A stretch of DNA of 64,000 nucleotides from Neoceratodus forsteri (taxonomy: Eukaryota > Chordata > Ceratodontiformes > Ceratodontidae), in contig CM028131.1 of assembly GCA_016271365.2 (NCBI GenBank), forward strand, positions 167,466,501-167,530,500. The letters run 5' to 3'. Shown piece by piece: positions 32,643 to 42,499 of this stretch; the first letter of the stretch is position 1, and the number at the start of each line of letters is the position of its first letter. A program made the position numbers and the translations under genes. Below the pieces are notes generated by a model, which worked only from the letters and a program-made list of their open reading frames with translations, searched no databases and was not told the DNA's origin.

Positions 32643-32970
32643 TTATAGTGTATGGGTATTGGGGTTTATCAAAAGAACTGTGCCTTAGAGCTGAGTGAAA
32701 ACAATGTCACAGTGACCGGAGTAACTGATTATGTGACATGCCACTTCCGTTAGGCTGTGAAATGGTTGGTTAGGTCATCAGTTAGTTGAAAGGGCGCATC
32801 TCAGGTCTATAATCTGAGGAAATGAGAGGAAACATGAAAACACAAAAAACAGTTATACAAGTAGCTGTCACAGAAAAAAATGTGACAGATCGTTTTTACC
32901 ACTAACTCTTCAGCTGTTTGATGCCTGAATGGAGCCTCACGGCTTCACAGATCACTGCACAGCTTCATTC
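32643..32970. other. Unassigned spacer
   Basis: No recognised motif. Confidence 0.35.
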
Positions 32971-32973
32971 AGT

Positions 32974-33074
32974 GTTGTTAACCTATCGATGTGACATTGC
33001 ATTGATAGGTTAACAACATTGGAATGGATGGACGATGGCTTAACAACCTTAGGAAATTATGATTTCCTAAGGTT
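32974..33074. repeat. Two adjacent perfect hairpins
   Basis: Hairpin 1 has 14-bp arms GTTGTTAACCTATC (32974-32987) and GATAGGTTAACAAC (33004-33017) with a 16-bp loop. Hairpin 2 has 13-bp arms AACCTTAGGAAAT (33045-33057) and ATTTCCTAAGGTT (33062-33074) with a 4-bp loop. Both share GGTTAAC/GTTAACC at the stem. No transcription signal tells whether they are ever RNA. Confidence 0.8.
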
Positions 33075-33099
33075 AACAGCGTTCTACCATACATTATAT

Positions 33100-33152
33100 A
33101 CTATATATATATATATATATTTTTTTTATATATATATATATATATATATATT
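33100..33152. repeat. (TA)n microsatellite
   Basis: About 25 TA repeats with a short T-run interruption. Confidence 0.9.
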
Positions 33153-33459
33153 TATACACTTTGCTCTCAGGTTCTTTTGTAGTTCTTTTCTCTCTCTACT
33201 GTGGGCAGCCCATGATCCAACTAAATAAGATCCCCTATAGGGTGGCTGGCTCCCTCTCCATGGACTGAGATACATATATGGCACACTGATGAGGCCAAAT
33301 GAGGGCAAAATACATGTCTGTGTCTGTGTCTGCTGTGTGAGGCCTTTTGGCAACATGTAATTTTGCTTAAAGTTGAGCCAGTCCAAATTAATTCATGGGC
33401 ATTTGCATATGCTTTCCATGGTGCTCTGCATTATTGGGGTATGTGCAATTTGTGTTTTC

Positions 33460-33461
<2 letters not shown>

Positions 33462-33498
<37 letters not shown>
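33462..33498. repeat. (TA)n microsatellite
   Basis: About 18 TA repeats immediately left of foldback copy 2. The same family lies beside simple repeats at its other two sites. Confidence 0.9.
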
Positions 33499-33501
<3 letters not shown>

Positions 33502-33905
33502 TTGCGAAAAACTTTGCAAATGCATCAGATAGGGCTGAAGCAACAAAAGTAGGGAAATGAGGCATTAGGGTTGAGACCATAATACCTTCCCCCACCAAAC
33601 TCTACCACCCCACCACCACCCTGCACAGACCAACAGGCATTGTGGTGTGCCTTGGAGACATCAGCCTTAAGTCTCACCCCATTCCATGTGTAAGGAAGCT
33701 GAAATGGTACATTATAGGAGAATGGGGTGAGAGTTAGACCTGATGACTCCTAGGCACACCATGATGCCTGTTGGTATGTTGAGGGTGGTAGTGGGGTGCT
33801 AGGGTTGAGTGGGGGGAGGTGTTAGAGTCTCAACCCTAGCACCTTATTTCCTACTTTTTTGCTTCAGCCCTAACTGATGCATTAGCAAAGTTTTTTGCAC
33901 CACTG
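33497..33905. mobile_element. Foldback element family F, copy 2
   Basis: Left end ATTCATTGCGAAAAACTTTG and right end reverse-complemented GTGCAAAAAACTTTGCTAAT. Arms match for about 95 bp with high identity (GCATCAG.TAGGGCTGAAGCA) and continue through a CAACAGGCAT pair. The centre holds AGTCTCACCCCATTCCATGT and its inverted partner. Non-coding, about 400 bp. Confidence 0.85.
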
Positions 33906-33942
33906 CATTTTGAGAGAAAGTGTAATCGCACCATTATATTCC

Positions 33943-34191
33943 TTCTGACTCCTGCCGGCTGCACTTCACTCCCTGCCCACCCACCAAGCACAGGATACTG
34001 CTCTCCCCCCTGATTGGGTGCTACTTGGTAGTGGCACTGGCTCCTGACTCCTGCTGGGCACACTTCATTTCCTGCGCATCCGCTAAGCACAGAATACCGC
34101 TCTCCGCCCTGATCGGGCGTTACTTGGTAGCGGCACTGGCTCCTGACTCCTGCCAGCCACGCTTTACTCCCCACCCACCCACCAAGCACAG
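33943..34191 (+). promoter_or_regulatory. 99-bp 5' monomers of LINE B
   Basis: Two full tandem monomers (33994-34092, 34093-34191), each exactly 99 bp, follow a partial one (33943-33993). Each ends ...AAGCACAG and contains TGATTGGGTGCTACTTGG and GGCTCCTGACTCCTGC. They sit upstream of the LINE B body, so by analogy with monomers of other LINEs they are probably promoter units. The last monomer is followed directly by GTATTGCC, a splice-donor-like start. Confidence 0.65.
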
Positions 34192-34739
34192 GTATTGCCA
34201 CTCCCCTGCCATGAAGCCCTGCTCTCGAGCAGAAGAAGCCGATTGGCTGGCCCACTTGAAGCTTGCTTCAAATTGGCTGGCAGCTTATATCTCTGTTGGC
34301 GATAATTTTAAACTCTGCTTTGAATAAGATTTCAGGTTTCTAGCCTATGGCTTTATTCTTACTGCTCATTTTGGGGATTATTTCTGAATTGTTTAAATTG
34401 CTGAGCTAGTTTAATGTAATTTCATGCTCTGTCTAAAAGTGTAAATCTCTCTGCTTCCCTCTTCCCCTTGGCTTTCTGTCTTGCTCAAAATCTCTGTTTT
34501 TTAACTCTGCCATTTTCTTCAACTGTCTAGTCCTCATCCCCCCCCAAACAACATCTTCACTCTTCCTTTGTCTCTGCTTTAGTGCCACTATTCTTGGCGA
34601 TCCCCCATTAACTTCTGCCTACCTTTCCCCACTCCTACTTTTCGTGCTCACTTCCACAGTCTTTTGTCTGTCTGAGACCCACCCTGCTCCTGTGGCGTAC
34701 AACTGCTAACTCTTTTCTCTCTCTCTCTCTCTCTCCAAG
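34192..34739 (+). promoter_or_regulatory. Intron-like spacer of LINE B 5' region
   Basis: Starts GT after CACAG and ends after a 26-nt pyrimidine tract (34711-34736) with CCAAG. It contains GCCGATTGGCTGGC, CAAATTGGCTGGC (inverted CCAAT boxes) and TTATATCTCTG. The first 170 bp recur almost unchanged at 34842-35015 after the next monomer. The intron reading is inference from boundary sequences only. Confidence 0.45.
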
Positions 34740-35015
34740 ATATCAGTCTTCACCCTGATTGGATGCTACTTGGTAGTGGCACCGGCTCCTGATTTCTGCT
34801 GGCCACACTTTGCTCCCTGGCCACCCACCCACCAAGTACAGGTAAGGCTGCTCCCCTGCCTTGAAGTCCGGCTCATGAGCAGAAGAAGCTGATTGGCTGG
34901 CCCACTCAAAGCTTGCTTCAACTTGGCTGGCAGCTTATATCTCTGTCGGTGCTGATTTTAAACTCTGCTTTGAATAAGATTTCAGGATTCTAGCCTACGG
35001 CTTTAGTCTTACAGC
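34740..35015 (+). promoter_or_regulatory. Single LINE B monomer plus repeated 5' segment
   Basis: 34740-34841 is one monomer copy (starts ATATCAGTCTTCACCCTGAT, ends CCAAGTACAG, 102 bp). It is bounded by an AG on the left and by CAG|GTAAGG on the right, a strong donor match. 34842-35015 repeats the segment at 34192-34365, with two ATTGGCTGGC boxes and the TTATATCTCTG box. The LINE body follows. Confidence 0.6.
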
Positions 35016-35319
35016 AAATTTATTTGTCCCACCCATCCTCCCCAGCCCCAACCTCTATTAAATACACTTTCTCCCCCAACCGGATCTGCCCCTTACCCTC
35101 TTTCACCCTCAATCTCTCTCCTTCTACTTAGTCCTCTCTTTAAAGTGACACATATTATATTCCTAACACCCTGTACTGGGAGACGAGCTTTTTAACCACC
35201 GTTGAAACTTGTTCTCTTGACAAAATATTTAGTGGACACAAACCAATTCTGATTAAATTTGTAATCCAGTAAAAGGAATCTCAAGTCACAAACCCTTGTT
35301 TTAATCTTTCTTCATGACC

Positions 35320-35438
35320 TCATCCTTCTCCTGCTCCTCTACAGCACTATCAATCCAAACCCTGACCTGGGAGACATAAACACCGCAAACCCACAGACCC
35401 TCCCCAATATGGAAAGAAACATTAGCATACTCCACCTT
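35320..35438 (+). pseudogene. LINE B leader with degenerate 2A-like site
   Basis: One frame reads LILLLLLYSTINPNPDLGD, followed by NMERNISILHL. The hydrophobic run and the NP.P core align with the LINE C leader (LIFFLLISIGTIEINPGP). Here the essential NPGP reads NPNP and the Glu is missing, so 2A activity is not expected. The SINE insertion follows at codon L of SILHL. Confidence 0.5.
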
Positions 35439-35896
35439 AGGTGTCAGCGTGGCTCAGTTGGTAGCACATCCGCCTCTGGACCAGAAGGTCATGGGTTCGC
35501 GTCCCACACCGGGATTGGACTTGCACCTAAAAATCGCTGGCATCCGAGTGCAGTATTGGGCGGTGCTGTACTGCTGGGGTGTGCCGTCCTTCGGATGAGA
35601 CGTTAAACCGAGGTCCCTTCTGCCCATCCTGGTGTTGTCCTGGTGGGTGTCCAGGTGGAAGTAAAAGAACCCAGGGCACTCTTCGCAAAGAGTAGGGAAC
35701 ATTCCCGGTGTCCTGGCCAACATTCCCCTTCCCATAAACTGGTTTATGCAATTATCCAGGCTGTGTGTGGGTGATGATGTGCGATATGGCCGCCACCACA
35801 CATTCAGTCACTTCACTACCAGTCTAGCATTGCTTGTAAAGTGCTTTGGATGTATGAAAAGCGCTATATAAATGCAGATTCTTCTTCTTCTTCTTA
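35439..35896 (+). mobile_element. tRNA-derived SINE with L2-type tail
   Basis: A-box TGGCTCAGTTGGTAGC and B-box GGTTCGCGTCC (35494-35504) are both near consensus, so the tRNA head is well preserved. The central domain contains TTCGGATGAGACGTTAAACC. The 3' end reads AAGTGCTTTGGATGTATGAA, AAGCGCTATATAAATGCAGA and a (TTC)n tail, as in L2-mobilised SINEs. Removing it restores LINE B codons SILHL|NIQSLPAKL. I am not certain of the SINE superfamily. Confidence 0.85.
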
Positions 35897-36715
35897 ATAT
35901 TCAAAGTTTACCAGCTAAATTGAATGCTTTCTAAGCCTGGGTGGCTATACATAGTTTTGATGTTATCACCCTCTCTGAAACCTGGCTTTCCCCAAAATCT
36001 CTGATGGGGAGATAGAGCTTAGCAGCTACACCTCTGTATGAAAGGATAGATAGAATAAAAAAGAGGGCAGTTGCATGTTCTTTGTCTCCAACAAATTCTC
36101 CTTCACTGAGCACAACCCCAGCTCTGAATTTGCCCTATTGGAAACACTCTCCATACACCTCCTCCTTGGCCCCAATAAAACCATCTCCCTCACCACTTCC
36201 TACTTCCTGCCAGGAACACACCACACTCTGACCTTGGGTCACTGATTGCCCTTAGACACTCTCTCCCACTTACTAGAAAGTGGGTCCTCCTCAGGGACTT
36301 TAACTTAAACTGGGACTCCTTCCACGCTGATATGGCCAAAGTCTGTACTGCTAATTTTGGTCTCCACCAACTCATCTCCTCTCCCACTAGATCCAATTAC
36401 AAAACTGGCACCCAGACACTAACTGACTGGATCAATGCCTCTCACCCCTCTCGCATCACCGTTTTGAGTGTCATGTTGGACTGTATCAGTGATCACTGTG
36501 CCATATTTTGTTCCTGGTCTGCCCGGCTTCCTAAAAATCACCCTGAACTCATCTTCACCAGGAGACTAACCAACCAGAAAATTGAACTGATTACCCACAA
36601 CATCAGCCTTGTCAACGGATCTTTTACTGAGGGGCCTAGAGACTGCAACTTGATCCTAGAAAAAATTTCCAGGATCCTAGCTGGTGTCTGTGACAAGCAC
36701 GCTCCCCTATAAAGA
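35890..36715 (+). pseudogene. LINE B endonuclease
   Basis: Blocks in order: NIQSLPAKL (35897), VITLSETWLS (catalytic Glu in SET), KWVLLRDFNLNWDS near 36280 (GDFN reads RDFN), TDWINASHPSRIT and ISDHCAIFCSW (36332-36712, SDH intact). The frame is broken between the N-terminal part and the DFN block. Confidence 0.8.
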
Positions 36716-37139
36716 ATCAAGGTCAGGGGTCTTACTAATGAATGGGTCTCTCCTGATATCATCAAACTCATGAAAATCAGTGACAAAGCCTGGGCCTGCT
36801 ACATTAAGCACAAAGACCCTGTGCAGCTATCCTTTTAAAGATTACTTCTTAACAAGTGCAAATCAGCAGTAAGAAAATCAAAAATTAACTTTCTGCATGA
36901 CAAACAACTTGGTGTTTCCTCTAACCCGCTTCTGCTCTGGGGAACCCTTAACTCGCTACTCGGTAAGTCCAAAAACTCAGATCCCATCACATTGCATCAT
37001 GGTGACATTCAAACAAATTACCTTACAGAAGTAGTGAACATTTTCAACACCTATTTTGGTGACCTTGATAAATACAAACCTCCTCCCTCCTCGCCCATGT
37101 CCACCTTTCCCCACCTCCACCCCCCAGCCTAATCTCTGA

Positions 37140-38725
37140 AGGCAGGCCTTTCCCCGATTTCTACCTTAAGGCCCTAAGACCTGCAGACACCAAAAAGCTC
37201 ATCCTTACAAACAATCCCAAACCCAGTAAAGGGGGTGACAGGATTGACTACAAAATTCTTAAGCTCTCCTTCAGTGCCCTGACTGTCTTCCTCACCAACC
37301 TTATCAACCACTCCCTCTGCACCAGCTATTTCCCTTCTGCCTGGAAAACTGCCACCATCAGATCCTTATTCAAGTCTGATTCTAGAAAGGAGGTTGGTAA
37401 CTATCGCCCCATCTCCCTCCTTGGCCTCCTTTCAAAAATCGAGAAGGTTGTACACACTCAACTCGCCACCTACTTAGAATCCAGCAACCTTCTTTCTAGT
37501 GCCCAACATGGATTCAGAAGCAGACACAGCACTGAAACAGCCCTAGTTATGCTCACCAGCGACATCATTAAAGCCAATGAAAAAGGCTAGTACACTACTT
37601 CTGCCTTTGTTGACCTTAACAAGGTGTTCGACCTCATGGACCATTCCCTCCTCCTACACACCCTTAAAGGGCTGCATCTCTCAGATAATGCCATAAAATG
37701 GTTTGGTAGCTACCTTTCCAGGAGAACCCACAAGACCATAATTGAAGGCGATTTCTCCTCAGAATGTACAATTAAATATGGGGTCCCCCAGGGATCAATC
37801 CTCAGCTCTCTTCTCACTCTTTATAAACAACCTCCCCCTCCATATGCCACTGCATCTAACTTGTCCTCTATGCCAATGACGCAGCTCTTTTCTGCAGCAA
37901 TAAAAACCCAGCCAAGATGTTCCAGAATCTGCAGTCCAATTTCTTGAAGCTACACTCCTAGTTTTCCAGACATAATTTGGTCCTCAATTCCAAGAAGACC
38001 AAGCTCATAATTTTGGCCCAGGACAATCCCTGCACCTGGTTTTAAAGTACTATACAATTCAGGGAATTTAATCAAACAATGACTGAATTCAAATACCTAG
38101 ATCTCCACCTTGACCCCCACCTCTCCTTCAATCTCCACATTAGTAATCTCATTAAAAAGGTCCATGTCAAGCGTGGTCTTCTCTACAGGATTAGAAAGTT
38201 CCTCACCTCTGCCTCCAGACTTCACCTTGCTAGGTCTCTACTTCTGCCTTTTATCGATTGTGGAGCCATTGTCTTCTCTCCCCCTTCCTCCTCCTCTCTC
38301 TTCTTGAAACTCAGAATCACATACAATAGCACAGCTCATTTTGTTACTGGTGTCCCATGGACAACACACTACTGCTCAATGTATTCCTTCTAAAGATTCT
38401 CCTTCTAAAGATTCTCTCCTTCCTACACAAGGTACACCTCTATATTCTTCCCCCTAGCATTAAATCATTGTTCCCACTTGCAGCCCCCGGGCAACCAACT
38501 AGGGGTGCCTCCAGTCTGGTTTTTGATACTTCATTTTGCAGGACAAACCAGGCACAGAACTATATTACCTTCATGGGTACACAGCTGTATAAAAAACTAC
38601 CCCCTGAAATTCAGACGTGTGGGTCTATGTACTCCTTCAACACCGCCGTCAAGGATCACCTGCTCCTATCTTCCAATTGCTGCTGCCCTTATAGGTCTCC
38701 CGCCAGCCCACCAGCTAATAGCTAA
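37140..38725 (+). pseudogene. LINE B reverse transcriptase and C-terminal domain
   Basis: Blocks: NYRPISLLGLLSKIEK near 37400; AQHGFRSRHSTETAL near 37504; FVDLNKVFDLMDHSLLLHTL (37624 on); KYGVPQGSILSSL near 37775; VLYANDAALF at 37861-37890, where the catalytic YADD reads YAND (37869-37880); TEFKYLDLHLDPHLSFNLHI (38079 on) and RKFLTSASRLHLARSLLLPF. The Asp-to-Asn change and at least three frameshifts make it dead. Other frame at 38357-38725 holds NYITFMGTQLYKKLPPEI. Confidence 0.85.
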
Positions 38726-39227
38726 TTGCCCCCTGGCCCACCAGCTAATAACTAATTCCCCCCAGCCCACCGACTAAAAGCTAATTCCCATCAGCACTTG
38801 CTCCCCCATTACCCACACTTCCCTCCCAACTTTGCTCACTAAAATGATCAACGAACCTGGTACTTCAATCTGCCCCAATCCCTGCAATTGGTTCCTTTCA
38901 ACCAGGCCACTCATAGCTTTCCAGTGGTCTGCCCAGTTAATCTCTTTCAGCAATATGTGTCATGCAAAAATCACTTTACTCTAATTTATATATGTTTGAC
39001 TCTTTTACTTTGCCAACTCCTCTAAATATGGTATTTATGGTTTGTATTTGTTGGTTCATTGCACCCTTAACTCTTTAAATTCATTGTGTTTAATGTGTTT
39101 GTCTATTTTAAGTATTTAAATTGTCTATGTAACTGTCTTTTTTTTTTTTTTGAAACACTGGACATTTGTGAAAATGGGCATTTTTGCTCACATACTTTCC
39201 AGTATAAAAATAAATTGAATTGAATTA

Positions 39228-39645
39228 TAGTTTTGTGGGCCCTGCACTCCCATCAGTCTATAGTGTGTAGTGGTTATAAAGGGCCCTGCTCTACTATGTT
39301 TCCATAAGTGTATACACATTGTAATCAACCTTCATCTCTATATGTAAGTGCAGGCTCTCCAGGACCTGTGCTCCGATCATGCTCCCATCACTCCTTAATG
39401 GTAGCCATTTGTGGAAGCACAGGGCCCTACAGGCCCTGAATTATCATCTTTCCATAAGTGTTTAGGCATTGTCATGAACTGTCATCTCTCTGTGGGAGCG
39501 CAGGGCCCAGAGGGCCCAGTGCTCCCAGTACTTCATAATGGAAGGCCCTGCATGCCCAGCACTGAATAACAGTATCCATATGTGACAGTGTAGAACCCTC
39601 TAGGCCCTGCACTCCCATCTACCTTTAATTGTAGAGATGCAGTGT
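39228..39645. repeat. GGGCCC hairpin module array
   Basis: Five or six units with short palindromes: GGAAGCACAGGGCCCTACAG then GCCCTGAA near 39410; TGGGAGCGCAGGGCCC-AGA-GGGCCCAGTGCTCCCA near 39495 (16-bp arms, two mismatches); GAAGGCCCTGCATGCCCAGC near 39541; and others. Units are spaced about 70-110 bp and separated by TCCATAAGTGT phrases. The same modules flank foldback family F at 12230-12520 and 43350-43495. Confidence 0.7.
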
Positions 39646-40079
39646 AGGCCTAGAGGAATTCCAAGTAACCCCTGTGAGTCAAATGGCACAATACCTCAGT
39701 AACAGTAGGAACATGGGGAAAAATTCCACCACAGTTGTAGTCATGGCCTGGCATCCTGAATGCATGCTTAGTAAGGTGTACTAAGCTGCGTTTAGTGAAA
39801 AATCTATTTCTCAAACCGTTTTTGAGATATAGGTGCTGAAAGGTACTGCATCAACTACAATGTTATTCTATGGGAAATTTCCAAACTTTGAAATGTTATA
39901 ACTATGGAAGTAATGTAAATTTTATCAATAAACCAGCAAAAGTCACATCTGTGGGGGCAAGCCCTTTCTACTGTGAAAATTTCAGCCTTTAATTCCAAAC
40001 CGTTTCTTTTCAGTGAAGTGGAAAAGAAACAGTAAAGTTTTAAAATTCCTTTTTATGAGATGTCAAAATACCTTTCCAC
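39646..40079. repeat. Palindrome arm family P, another copy
   Basis: CATCTGTGGGGGCAAGCCCT, then GTGAAAATTTCAGCC and ATTCCAAACCGTTTC align with the left arm at 40875-40950 (TTCTGTGGGACAAGCTCCCT, AAATTCCAAACAGTG). Non-coding. Confidence 0.55.
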
Positions 40080-40775
40080 GCGGTCATGAGCTGATCCCTT
40101 TTTGCAAGGTATGTCCATTTGGTGGTCATCTCACAAAAAGGGATTTTGACAGCCCGTGAAAAGGGATTTTAACAGCTCACAAAAAAGGATTATGACAACG
40201 AATCCCTTTTCGTGAGCTGCCAAAATCCCTTTTTGCAAGCTGAACCCTTTTTGCAAGCTGTCAAAATGTCTTTTTGCTAGCCAATATCTCTTTGCAAGGT
40301 AGGGCCATCTGGTCATCATCTCATGAAAAGGGATTTTGACAGCTCACGACAAGGGATTATAAAAGGTTATCCTTTTCGTGAGCTGTCAAAATCCTTTTTC
40401 ATGAGCCAGTCCCTTTTAGTGAGGTAGGGCCACCTGGTTGTCATCTCACGAAAAGGGATTTTGACAGCTCACGAAAAAGGATCAGAAGCAAGTTGTGAAA
40501 AGGGATTTTTAAATTTAAAGGCGAGCATTTTTTGACTAAAGTAAAGTAAACCAAAGCAAAAGAAGTGTGAAGGGCTTCACCAGGAACAAAACCCATATTT
40601 CGACGTCTTCAGATGACATCCCTGAGGCAGGATATAATATTTTGTTTTTGCTCAAAAATTGAAAACAAAATGGCATCTCACAGAGAGGGATTTTTATACC
40701 CACAAAGAGGGATTTTATAAATCCATCTTTGTGAGCTGTCAAAATCCCTTTTCATGAGCCCAAGTTCCTCTTCAC
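40080..40775. repeat. Second array of alternating inverted short units
   Basis: CTCACGAAAAGGGATTTTGA then CAGCTCACGAAAAAGGAT alternates with reverse complements such as CCCTTTTCGTGAGCTG and TCAAAATCCCTTTTCATGAG. About fifteen units of 20-30 bp occur over about 700 bp, with a longer-period repeat of AGGTAGGGCCATCTGGT.GTC at about 40099, 40294 and 40420. The architecture equals that at 13850-14295 but the unit sequence differs. Confidence 0.75.
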
Positions 40776-40856
40776 AGCTGTGAAGCTAGCCAAAAGACTG
40801 AACTGAACAGGCTCAAAACCCAAAATTTAAAATTGAATAACATTGGAACAGAATAA

Positions 40857-41163
40857 TATTTTTCACCAAACTAATGCAGGCTTGTTCTGTGGGACAAGCT
40901 CCCTCTACAATGAATATGTCAGATGAAAATTCCAAACAGTGTGGCTGCAGTGTGATTTTTATACTTTTTTTCACTATGTGTAGCACAAAATTCTCAAGTC
41001 TGATCAAAATGAAATTTGGTACATCAAGAGATGTACCTCACAGGACAGCACATACCAAAGTTTGTGCAAATCCATTGAACAGTAGCAAAGTTAATAAAGT
41101 GCAAAATCTGAGGTTTAACATTAAACTGCCTATTTAACCCTAACTATAATGGCACTATTGTGC

Positions 41164-41221
<58 letters not shown>

Positions 41222-41575
41222 CACACACACACACCACCCACACAAAGGGGTGCAGTCGTGCCCCTATAGTTAGGGTTGAGTAGGCACTTCAGTATTAAAT
41301 TCAAAAGTTACACTTTAATAACTTTGCAACTTTTCAACAGATTACACAAAATGTGGTATGCACTGTCCTATGGGGCAAGTTATGTTCTGGTCAGATGAGT
41401 GGTCTCCAAGTTACAAAGAGGTGAAAAAAACACATTTTTGCTTGTTGACTGTGCTGGGATTTTTCTTTAAACCTGCTACAGCCCAGACGGTTTGGGTTTT
41501 TGGTCTAAAATATTCAGGGCAGAAAGGGACTATCCCACAGATGAGCCTTTTGCTAGTCTGGTGAAAAAGTAATAA
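40857..41575. mobile_element. 720-bp palindrome with (TA)n(CA)n loop
   Basis: The arms pair over about 300 bp each. Left: GGACAGCACATACCAAAGTT and AGCAAAGTTAATAAAGTGCA. Right, reverse-complemented: GGACAGTGCATACCACATTT and TGCAAAGTTATTAAAGTGTA. Near the loop CCCTAACTATAATGGCAC pairs with CCCTAACTATAGGGGCAC. The loop is (TA)n then (CA)n at 41169-41234. No coding sequence. Related half copies lie at 24041-24485, 39880-40030 and 13310-13500. Confidence 0.75.
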
Positions 41576-41970
41576 GCAGTTTTTAAGTTATTGCAATTTA
41601 AAATGTTGAAAAAATTGTTTCTCAGCATGCTCAGTAAGCACTACAATATAGCTGTATGAAATGAAGATGGAATCCTGCTTCATATGGGGAAATTCCTTCT
41701 TCATATGGCTATGTTTTTTTCAGTTTTGCCTGAAAATTCAAATTTGGAAACCTCCCAATATGATATTCTGCAGAGGAACCAACACATGTAGTTTGCTTAT
41801 TGGGACCCCTTAGGTGCATTCTGCACTTTACTGCTCGAACATTACCCTTCAAATGTGGTTTATTTCATATTTAAAGTCTTTGTTCGTGTCAGCATCATAT
41901 GAAGTAAGATGCTACTTCGTATGATGAGATACGAACTAGGATCCTACTTTGTAAGCCCAAACTCCTGGAA
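41576..41970. repeat. Dispersed repeat homologous to 13500-13880
   Basis: GCATGCTCAGTAAGCAC, TTCATATGGCTATG, ATATTCTGCAGAGGAACCAA and TACGAACTAGGATCC-type phrases follow the order seen at 13555-13860. CATATGAAGTAAGATGCTAC with ACTTCGTATGATGAG forms a small palindrome near 41897-41930. Confidence 0.6.
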
Positions 41971-42495
41971 TATTTATTTTGAAAAAAAAAAACATGTTTC
42001 TGTCATCATCAGGGTGCCCAATCCCTTTGTCGGCACTACATGCCACTGTCCCCAACTGAATGCAAGATTCCCTCACATTGTCAACATCAGGGTGCCCAAT
42101 TCCTGTGTCAGCAGTACCACCCCCAGGTGGGTCACTGGGCAGCCCACTCCCAGTGTCCCTAGTTATATCATACCCCCCAAACACCAGCAGTACTGTTGAA
42201 CACTGGGGAGCCCACCCACAGTGTCCCAAAATGTTTTTTTTATATACCTGAAAAAAAGAAAACAGTCCCCCAACATCTTTTCTTTGCCCCGAAATAAAGA
42301 AAACAGTCCCTCATTGTCTCCACCATCCCCTTCTCCATTCCAGCCCTCCCTCTGTGCACCTAGTTCCTCTTACCTCCCCCAACTCATACTTACCTCTGGA
42401 GGTTGGCAGCTGCAATCTTCTCTGGATCGGGACATGTCTGCACTCTTCATAGCTGAACCGCAAACTGAAGAATCTAGGTCAGTGCCATATAATGG
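41971..42495. other. Unassigned segment with a two-copy direct repeat
   Basis: CATCAGGGTGCCCAATCCCT (about 42007) and CATCAGGGTGCCCAATTCCT (about 42086) mark a direct repeat spaced about 79 bp. A (G/C)CACTGGG..GCCCAC phrase also recurs at 42126 and 42199. Nothing coding is recognised. Confidence 0.45.
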
Positions 42496-42499
42496 CTGT

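Larger units (their letters stand above)
35016..39227 (+). mobile_element. L2-like LINE 'B'
   Basis: The body carries a hydrophobic leader with a degenerate 2A-like site, endonuclease, reverse transcriptase and C-terminal domain, then a 3' UTR. It ends GGGCATTTTTGCTCACATAC then AAATAAATTGAATTGAATTA, an L2-type tail. A SINE (35439-35896) interrupts the start of ORF2. Many stops and frameshifts. With its monomers the element spans about 33.9-39.2 kb, one of the most complete LINEs in the window. Confidence 0.8.

Noticed and set aside
35409..35801. Frames on both strands in the SINE region
   Set aside because: They cross the tRNA-derived SINE and its junction; non-coding.
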